Assembly: GCF_029227915.1 (NCBI RefSeq)
Contig: NC_079879.1
Span: 15,126,001 to 15,190,000, forward strand
Length of the DNA: 64,000 nucleotides
Source of the DNA: Hydractinia symbiolongicarpus
Taxonomy: Eukaryota; Cnidaria; Hydrozoa; Anthoathecata; Hydractiniidae
Direction of reading: 5' to 3'
How positions within the stretch are numbered: position 1 is the first letter of the stretch; every line of letters starts with the position of its first letter. The notes beneath the pieces were generated by a model. That model searched no databases. It saw nothing but the letters and a program-made list of their open reading frames with translations, and was not told the DNA's origin. A program made the translations under genes and the position numbers. This document shows positions 54,977 through 64,000 of this stretch, in pieces.

Positions 54977-57900
54977 GTGTATGACATTTTTTAGGCATCA
55001 AAAGGCCATGTTAGAGACTTCAGAGAACTGTGCACGTAGTTAACGGTGTTCTAAAGCCATGTCGCCCAGGCAAAGGACATCGGACGTCGTATTCTATTGA
55101 GAGTGAAAGGACTAGACCGGTGGTAACATGCGCAGACGGGTAGGAGCACGTGATTTTCGTCTACCGCATTTATTAGGCATCAAAAGCCCATATTAAGGGC
55201 TGTAGAGACTTGTCCTCGTAGTTGACGGTGTTCTAGAGCCTTGGCGCCAAGAAAATTGACTTGGGATGTCATAGCCAATGGAGAGTGGAAGGACTAGAGC
55301 GATGGTAACATGCGCAGGCGTGTGGAGGCACGTGATTTACGTGTATGACATTTATTAGGCATCAAAAGGCGATATTAGAGACTTCATAGACCTGTGCACG
55401 TAGTTAACGGTGTTCTAAAGCCATATTAAGGGCTATAGAGACTTGTCCTCGTAGTTGAAGGTGTTCTAGAGCCTTGGCGGGAAGGGAAACGACTTCGGAC
55501 GTGGTATTCTATTGAGAGTGGAAGGACTAGACCGATGGTAACCTGTACGGGGCCGCAGAAGCACGCATGTATTAGGCATCAAAAAGGCATATTTTAGACT
55601 TTAGAGACCTGTCCGCGTAGTTGACGATGTTTTAAAGCCATGGCGCCAGGGAAATTGACTTGGGACGTCATAGCCAATGAAGAGTGGAAGGACTAGACCG
55701 GTGGTACCCTCTGAAGGTGCGTGGAAGGGCGAGATTTACGTATAAGGCACTTAGTAGGCCGCAAAAAGCCATATTACAGTTTTAGAGGCTTGTGCACGTA
55801 CTTCACAGTGCTCTAAAGCCACGTAAATCGGCTAGGAAAACGACTTCGGACGTGGTATTCTATTGAGAGTGATTTACGCCTAACGCATCTAACAGGCATC
55901 AAAAGGCCGCATTTGAGACTTTAGAGACCTGTCCGCGTAGTTGACGATGTTTTAAAGCCATGGCGCCAAGGAAATTGACTTGGGACGTCATAGCCCATGG
56001 AGAGTGGAAGGACTAGACCGGAGGTAGTCTGTGCAGGCGCGTGGAAGGACGAGAATTACGCATAAGGCCTTTATTAAGCCGCAAAAAGGCATATTACAGC
56101 ATTTAGAGGCTTGTGCACGTACTTGACGTTGTTTTAAAGCCATGGCCCCAAGGAAAACGAGATGGGACGTCGTAGACTGTTGACAGTGGAATGACTAGAC
56201 CGGTGGTAACCTGTGCAGGTGCGTGGAAGGACCTGATTTACGCAAAACGCCCTTGTTAGGCCGCAAAAACCCACATTACAGTGTTTAGAGGCTTGTGCAC
56301 GTACTTGACAGTGTTCTAAGGCCATGGCGCCAGGGAAAATGACTGGGGACGTCATAGTCCATTGAGAGTGGAAGGACTAGACCGATGGTAACCTGCTCAG
56401 GCGCGTGGAAGCACGTGACTTACGTGTATGACATTCTTTAGGCATCAAAAGACCTATTAGAGACTTTTGAGGCCTGTGCACGTGGTTGACGGTGTTTCAA
56501 AACCATGGGGCCAAGGAAAATGACTTGGGACTTTGTACTCTGTTTAGAGGGGAAGAAGTACACCGATAGTAACCGATTTACGTCTACTGCATTTATTAGG
56601 CATCAAATGGCCATATTAAGGGCTATGGAGACTTTTCCTCGTAGTTGACGAAGTTCTAGAGCCTTGGCGGCAAGGAAAACGACTTCGGACGTGGTAATCT
56701 ATGGAGAGTGGAAGGACTAGACCGATGGTAACCTGTGCAGGCCTGCGGAAGCACGTGATTTACGCCTAACGCATCTATTAGGCATCAAAAGGCCATATTT
56801 GGGACTTTGGACACATGTTAGGCATCATATTAGAGATTTTAGAGACATGTGCATGTAGTTGACGGTGCTTTAAAGCCATGGCGACAAAAAAATTGACTTG
56901 GGACGTCATAGTCTATCACGAGTGGAAGCACTAGACCGATGGTAACCTGCGCAGGCGCGTGGAAGGACGTGGTTTACGTGAATGACATTTTTTAGGCATC
57001 AAAAGGCCATATTAGAGACTTCAGAGACCTGTGCACGTAGTTAACGGTGTTTTAAAGTCATGTCGCCCAGGAAAACAACTTGGGAAGTTGTAGCGAATTG
57101 AGAGTGGAAGGACTAGACCGGCGGTAACCTGTGCAGGCGCATGGAAAGACAAGATTTACGTATAAGGCCCTTATTAGGCCGCAAAAACCCATTTTACAGT
57201 TTTAAGAGGCTTGTGCACGTACTTGACGGTGTTCTAAAGCCATGGCCCCAAGGAAAACGACATCGGACCTCGTAATCTATTGAGAGTGGAAGGGCTAGAC
57301 TGGTGGTAACCTGTGCAGGTGCGTGGTAGGACGGGATTTACGTGTATGACATTTATTAGGCATCAAAAAGCCATATTACAGTTTTAGAGGATTGTGCACG
57401 TACTTCACAGTGTTCCAACGCAATGGCGCCAGGTAAATTTACTTGGAAAGTCATAGTCCATTGAGAGTGGAAGGACTAGACCGGTGGTAGCCTTTGCAGG
57501 CGCGTGGAAAGACGAGATTCACGTATACGGTCTCTATTAAGCCGCAAAAAGTCATATACATATTTATATTTTGCATTTAGAGGCTTGTGCACGTACTTGA
57601 CGGTGTTTTAAAGCCATGGCCCCAAAGAAAACGAGATGGGACGTCGTAGTCTGTTGACAGTGGAAGGACTAGACCTCTGGTAACCTGTGCAGGTGCGTGG
57701 AAGGACTTGATTTACGTAAAACGACCTTGTTAGGCCGCAAAAACCCACATTACAGTCTTTAAAGGCTTGTGCACGTACTTGACGGTTGTCTAAAGCGATG
57801 GCCCCAAGGAAAACGACATCGGACCTCGTAATCCATTAAGAGTGGAAGGACTAGAGCAGTGGTAACCTGTGCAGGTGCGTGGAAGGAGGGGATTAACGTA

Positions 57901-59520
57901 AAAGGCCCTTATTAGGCCGCAAAAGCCATATTACAGTTTTACAGGCTTGTGCACGTACTTGACGGTGTTTTAAAGCCATGGCCCCAAAGAAAACGAGATG
58001 GGACGTCGTAGTCTGTTGACAGTGGAAGGACTAGACCTCTGGTAACCTGTGCAGGTGCGTGGAAGGACTTGATTTACGTAAAATGGCCTTGTTAGGCCGC
58101 AAAAACCCACATTACAGTCTTTAAAGGCTTGTGCACGTACTTGACGGTGTTCTAAAGCCATGGCCCCAAGGAAAACGACATCGGACCTCGTAATCTATTG
58201 AGAGTGGAAGGGCTAGACTGGTGGTAACCTGTGCAGGTGCGTGGTAGGACGGGATATACGCCTAACGCATCTATTAGGCATCACAAGGCCATATTTGAGA
58301 ATTTGGAGACCTGTCCGCGTAGTTGACGATGTTTTAAAGCCATGGGGCCAAGGAAATTGACTTGGGACGTCATAGCCCATGGCGAGTGGAAGGACTAGAC
58401 CGGTGGTGCAGTGCAGGCGCGTGGAAGCACGTGATTTACGTGTATGACATTTATTAGGCATCAAAACGCCATATTAGAGACTTCAGAGACCTGTGCACGT
58501 AGTTAACGGTGTTCTAAAGCCATGACGCCCAGGAAAACAACTTGGGACGTCATAGCGAATTAAGAGTAGAAGGACTAGACCGGCGGTAACCTGTGCAGGT
58601 GCGTGGAAGGACGGGATTTACGTAAAAGGCCCTTATTAGGCCGCAAAAAGCCATATTACAGTTTTAGAGGATTGTGCACGTACTTCACAGTGTTTCAACG
58701 CAATGGCGCCAGGTAAATTGACTTGGAAAGTCTTAGTCCATTGAGAGTGGAAGGACTAGACCGGTGGTAGCCTTTGCAGGCGCGTGGAAAGACGAGATTC
58801 ACGTATAAGGTCTCTATTAAGCCGCAAAAAGTCATATACATATTTATATTTTGCATTTAGAGGCTTGTGCACGTACTTGACGGTGTTTTAAAGCCATGGC
58901 CCCAAAGAAAACGAGATGGGACGTCGTAGTCTGTTGACAGTGGAAGGACTAGACCTGTGGTAACCTGTGCAGGTGCGTGGAAGGACTTGATTTACGTAAA
59001 ACGGCCTTGTTAGGCCGCAAAAACCCACATTACAGTCTTTAAGGGCTTGTGCACGTACTTGACGGTGGTCTAAAGCCATGGCGCGAAGGAAAACAACATC
59101 GGACGTCGTAGTCCATTGTGAGTGGAAAGACTAGACCGATGGTAACATGCGCAGGCGGTTGGAAGCACGTGATTTACGTCTACCGCATTTATTAGGCATC
59201 AAAAGGCCACATTAAGGGCTATAGAGACCTGTCCGTGCAGTTGACGATGTTTTAAAACCATGGCACCAAGGAAAATGACTTGGGACGTCGTAGTCCATTG
59301 AAAGTTGAAGGACTAGACCGATGGTATCCTGTGCAGGCGCGTGGAAGCACGTGATTTACGTGTATGACATTTTTTAGGCATCAAAAGGCCATATTAGAGA
59401 TTTTAGAGACATGTGCACGTAGTTGACGGTGCTTTTAAGACATGACGACAAGAAAATTGACTTGGGACGTCATAGTCCATCACGAGTGGAAGGACTAGAC
59501 CGATGGTAACCTGCACAGGC

Positions 59521-62500
59521 GCGTGGAAGCAAGTGGTTTACGTGAATGACATTTTATAGCCATCAAAAGGTCATATTAGAGACTTCAGAGACCTGTGCAC
59601 GTAGTTATCGGTGTTCTAAAGCCATGTCGCCCAGGAAAACAACTTAGGACGTCGTAGCGATTTGAGAGTGCAAGGACTAGACCGGCGGTATCTTGGCAGG
59701 TGCGTGGTAGGACGGGATTTACGCCTAACGCATCTATTAGGCATCAAAAGGCCATATTTGAGATTTTGGAGACCTGTACGCGTAGTTCACGATGTTTTAA
59801 AGCCATGGCGCCAAGGAAATTGACTTGGGACGTCATAGCCCATGGAGAGTGGAAGGACTAGACCGCTGGTAGCATGTGCAGGCGCTTGGAAGGACGAGAT
59901 TTACGTATAATGGCCTTTTTAAGCCGCAAAAAGGCATATTACAGTAGTTAGAGGCTTGTGCACGTAGTTGACGGTGCTTTAAACCCATGGCGAGAAGAAA
60001 ATTGCCTTGGGACGTGATAGTACATCAGGAATGGAAGGACTAGACCGATGGTAACCTGCGCAGGCGCGTGGAAGCACGTGATTTATGTGTATGACATTTT
60101 TTACGCATCAAAAGGCCATATTAGAGACTTCAGAGACCTGTGCACGTAGTTAACGGTGTTCTAAAGCCATGGCGCTCAGGAAAACGACATCGGACGTCGT
60201 AGTCCATTAAGAGTGGAAGGGCAGGACAAGTGGTAACATGTGCAGTTGCGTGGAAGGGCGGGATTTACGTTAAAGGCCCTTATTAGGCCGCAAAAAGCCA
60301 TATTACAGTTTTAGAGGTTTGTGCACGGACTTCACAGTGTTCTAAAGCCATGGCGCCCAGGAAAACGACATCGGACGTCATACTCCATTGAAAGTATAAG
60401 GACTAGACCGATGTTATCCTGCGCAGACGCGTGGAAGCACGTGATTTACGTGTATACCATTTTTTAGGCATCAAAAGGCCATATTAGAGATTTTAGAGAC
60501 ATGTGCATGTAGTTGACGGTGCTTTAAAGCCACGGCGACAAGAAAATTGACTTGGGACGTCATATTCCATCACAAGTGGAAGCACTAGAGCGATGGTAAA
60601 CTGCGCAGGCGCGTGGAAGGACGTGACTTACGTGTATGACATTCTTTAGGTATCAAAAGACCTATTAGAGACTTTTGAGGCCTGTGCACGTGGTTGACGG
60701 TGTTTCACAGCCATGGGGCCAAGGAAAATGACTTGGGACGTTGTACTCCGTTTAGAGGGGAAGAAGTACACCGATAGTCAACTGTGAAGGCCCGTGGAAG
60801 CTCGTGATTTACGTATAAGGCCCTTATTAGGCGCAAAAAGCCATATTACAGTTTTTAGAGTATTTTGCACGTACTTGACTGTGGTCTAAAGCCATGGCGC
60901 GAAGGAAAAAAACACCGGACGTTGTAGTCCATTGTGAGTAGAAAGACTAGACCGATGGTAACATGCGCAGGCGGGTGGAAGCGCGTGATTTACGTCTACT
61001 GCATTTATTAGGCATCAAATGGCCATATTAAGGGCTATGGAGACTTTTCCTCGTAGTTGACGGTGTTCTAGAGCCTTGGCGGCAAGGAAAACGACTTCGG
61101 ACGTGGTAATCTATGGAGAGTGGAAGTACTAGACCGATGGTAACCTGTGCAGGCCTGCGGAAGCACGTGATTTACGCCTAACGCACCTATTAGGCATCAA
61201 AAGGCCATATTTGAGACTTTGGAGACATGTTAGGCATCATATTAGAGATTTTAGAGACATGTGCATGTAGTTGACGGTGCTTTAAAGCCATGGCGACAAA
61301 AAAATTGACTTTGGACGTCATAGTCCATCACGAGTGGAAGCACTAGACCGATGGTAACCTGCACAGGCGCGTGGAAGGACGTGGTTTACGTGAATGACAT
61401 TTTTTAGGCATCAAAAGGCCATATTAGAGACTTCAGAGACCTGTGCACGTAGTTAACGGTGTTCTAAAGCCATGGCGCCCAGGAAAACGACATTGGACGT
61501 CGTAGTCCATTAAGAGTGGAAGGGCTAGACAAGTGGTAACATGTGCAGTTGCGTGGAAGGACGGGATTTACGTTAAAGGCCCTTATTAGGCCGCAAAAAG
61601 CCATATTACAGTTTTAGAGGTTTGTGCACGGACTTCACAGTGTTCTAAAGCCATGGCGCCAGGTAAATTGACTTGGAAAGTCATAGTCCATTGAGAGTGG
61701 AAGGACTATACCTGTGGTAACCTGTGCAGGTGCGTGGAAGGACGTGACTTACGTGTATGACATTCTTTAGGTATCAAAAGACCTATTAGAGACTTTTGAG
61801 GCCTGTGCACGTGGTTGACGGTGTTTCACAGCCATGGGGCCAAGGAAAATGACTTGGGACGTTGTACTCTGTTTAGAGGGGAAGAAGTACACCGATAGTC
61901 AACTGTGAAGGCCCGAAGGACAAGACCAATGGCAAGCTGTGCAGGTGCGTGAAAGGATAGGATTTACGTATAAGGCCCTTATTAGGCGCAAAAAGCCATA
62001 TTACAGTTTTTAGAGTATTTTGCACGTACTTGACTGTGGTCTAAAGCCATGGCGCGAAAGAAAACAACACCGGACGTCGTAGTCCATTGTGAGTAGAAAG
62101 ACTAGACCGATGGTAACATGCACAGGCGGGTGGAAGCGCGTGATTTACGTCTACTGCATTTATTAGCCATCAAATGGCCATATTAAGGGCTATGGAGACT
62201 TTTCCTCGTAGTTGACGGTGTTCTAGAGCCTTGGCGGCAAGGAAAACGACTTCGGACGTGGTAATCTATGGAGAGTGGAAGGACTAGACCGATGGTAACC
62301 TGTGCAGGCCTGCGGAAGCACGTGATTTACGCCTAACGCATCTATTAGGCATCAAAAGGCCATATTTGAGACTTTGGAGACATGTTAGGCATCATATTAG
62401 AGATTTTAGAGACATGTGCATGTAGTTGACGGTGCTTTAAAGCCATGGCGACAAAAAAATTGACTTGGGACGTCATAGTCCATCACGAGTGGAAGCACTA

Positions 62501-64000
62501 GACCGATGGTAACCTGCGCAGGCGCGTGGAAGGACGTGGTTTACGTGAATGACATTTTTTAGGCATCAAAAGGCCATATTAGAGACTTCAGAGACATGTG
62601 CACGTAGTTAACGGTGTTCTAAAGTCATGTCGCCCAGGAAAACAACTTAGGACGTCGTAGCGATTTGAGAGTGGAAGGACTAGACCGGCGGTATCCTGTG
62701 CAGGTGCGTGGTAGGACGGGATTTACGCCTAACGCATCTATTAGGCATCAAAAGGCCATATTTGAGATTTTGGAGACCTGTACGCGTAGTTCACGATGTT
62801 TTAAAGCCATGGCGCCAAGGAAATTGACTTGGGACGTCATAGCCCATGGAGAGTGGAAGGACTAGACCGCTGGTAGCATGTGCAGGCGCTTGGAAGGACG
62901 AGATTTACGTATAAGGGCCTTTTTAAGCCGCAAAAAGGCATATTACAGTAGTTAGAGGCTTGTGCACGTAGTTGACGGTGCTTTAAACCCATGGCGAGAA
63001 GAAAATTGCCTTGGGACGTGATAGTACATCAGGAATGGAGGGACTAGACCGATGGTAACCTGCGCAGGCGCGTGGAAGCACGTGATTTATGTTTATGACA
63101 TTTTTTACGCATCAAAAGGCCATATTAGAGACTTCAGAGACCTGTGCACGTAGTTAACGGTGTTCTAAAGCCATGGCGCTCAGGAAAACGACATCGGACG
63201 TCGTAGTCCATTAAGAGTGGAAGGGCTAGACAAGTGGTAACATGTGCAGTTGCGTGGAAGGACGGGATTTACGTTAAAGGCCCTTATTAGGCCGCAAAAA
63301 GCCATATTACAGTTTTAGAGGTTTGTGCACGGACTTCACAGTGTTCTAAAGCCATGGCGCCCAGGAAAACGACATCGGACGTCATAGTCCATTGAAAGTA
63401 TAAGGACTAGACCGATGTTATCCTGCGCAGACGCGTGGAAGCACGTGATTTACGTGTATACCATTTTTTAGGCATCAAAAGGCCATATTAGAGATTTTAG
63501 AGACATGTGCATGTAGTTGACGGTGCTTTAAAGCCACGGCGACAAGAAAATTGACTTGGGACGTCATATTCCATCACAAGTGGAAGCACTAGAGCGATGG
63601 TAAACTGCGCAGGCGCGTGGAAGGACGTGACTTACGTGTATGACATTCTTTAGGTATCAAAAGACCTATTAGAGACTTTTGAGGCCTGTGCACGTGGTTG
63701 ACGGTGTTTCACAGCCATGGGGCCAAGGAAAATGACTTGGGACGTTGTACTCTGTTTAGAGGGGAAGAAGTACACCGATAGTCAACTGTGAAGGCCCGTG
63801 GAAGCTTGTGATTTACGTATAAGGCCCTTATTAGGCGCAAAAAGCCATATTACAGTTTTTAGAGTATTTTGCACGTACTTGACTGTAGTCTAAAGCCATG
63901 GCGCGAAGGAAAAAAACACCGGACGTCGTAGTCCATTGTGAGTAGAAAGACTAGACCGATGGTAACATGCGCAGGCGGGTGGAAGCGCGTGATTTACGTC
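59521..64000 (+). repeat. About 3.0-kb higher-order repeat, 1.5 copies
   Basis: From about 59521 sequence recurs at offset 3004 starting about 62525, checked at 59585/62589, 60301/63305 and 60961/63965. Shorter internal duplications (about 60990 against 62144) show nested amplification. The second copy runs off the window. Confidence 0.88.

Larger units (their letters stand above)
53397..64000 (+). repeat. Satellite array, about 182-bp monomers, continuing beyond window
   Basis: Nearly every 182 bp repeats the core AGTGGAAGGACTAGACCG, with GTGCACGTA(C/G)TTGACGGTG, AAGCCATGGCGCCAAGGAAA and GGGACGTCATAG. Two monomer types are interleaved: one with TTAGGCCGCAAAAAGCCATA and one with TTAGGCATCAAAAGGCCATA. 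More than 55 monomers plus truncated ones are present. GC content is higher than in the rest of the window. Minus-strand ORFs of 63-83 codons recur by periodicity and have no domain features. Monomer length and higher-order structure resemble centromeric or pericentromeric satellites, but the location is unknown. Confidence 0.95.

Noticed and set aside
53959-59079. Repeated 63-83-codon minus-strand ORFs in the satellite
   Set aside because: They follow the monomer period, start and stop at satellite-fixed positions, and show no conserved domain. Open frames are expected by chance in a GC-richer tandem repeat.

Overview
The window looks like AT-rich, repeat-dense nuclear DNA from an animal, most likely a cnidarian and plausibly a hydrozoan. 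This is an inference from spliced genes with GT-AG introns, P-superfamily and Helitron-type transposons, TTAA-flanked elements with THAP-like and P2X7-C-like fragments, tRNA-headed SINEs, TAGCTAGC-rich spacer and a long satellite array. No species marker gene is present. I see no operons, no CRISPR array and no convincing ordinary host gene. Almost everything recognisable is mobile or repetitive.

Layout. (1) 1-1711 and 8923-9408: a compact, intronless, virus-like gene cluster. It holds a partial capsid-like ORF, a 187-residue ORF and a divergent ORF. The divergent ORF is split by a transposon. (2) 1712-8922: a 7.2-kb P-superfamily DNA transposon with perfect 32-bp terminal inverted repeats, 11-bp subterminal inverted repeats and a 7-bp target duplication. 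It carries two apparently intact, convergent, spliced genes: an 889-residue P-type transposase with a ZAD-like CxxC/CxxC N-terminus, and a 493-residue zinc-finger protein. (3) 9409-11640: a small foldback MITE, a G-rich tract and four minisatellite blocks. (4) 11803-21588, minus strand: a decayed Helitron. In coding order it has a 2A ribosome-skipping motif, an OTU protease, a Rep (HxH) domain and a PIF1-like helicase. It is broken by frameshifts, stops, a 660-bp insertion with about 71 ATT repeats, and a TTAA-flanked transposon (17816-20421) that itself contains a third element (18838-19902).

(5) 21600-39740: non-coding mosaic of interspersed repeats, with tRNA-headed SINEs, MITEs, a 164-bp tandem repeat, GGCA-rich minisatellites beside a CTCTCCGCAA/TTGCGGAGAG hairpin, and large blocks duplicated in direct and inverted orientation. 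(6) 40082-53659: two head-to-tail copies of a 6.8-kb segment. In the stretches I compared they differ only in a microsatellite length. Each copy contains a GGCA block, a SINE, about 3 kb without recognisable genes, and a truncated three-exon gene that is itself in a 1.24-kb tandem repeat. (7) 53397-64000: a satellite array of about 182-bp monomers, organised into a 728-bp four-monomer higher-order repeat and a roughly 3.0-kb higher-order repeat. It runs off the right edge.

The genes do not form one pathway. They record layered insertion: transposon into virus-like gene, transposon into Helitron, transposon into transposon. The most noteworthy systems are the two-gene P element and the 2A-OTU-Rep-Helicase Helitron.
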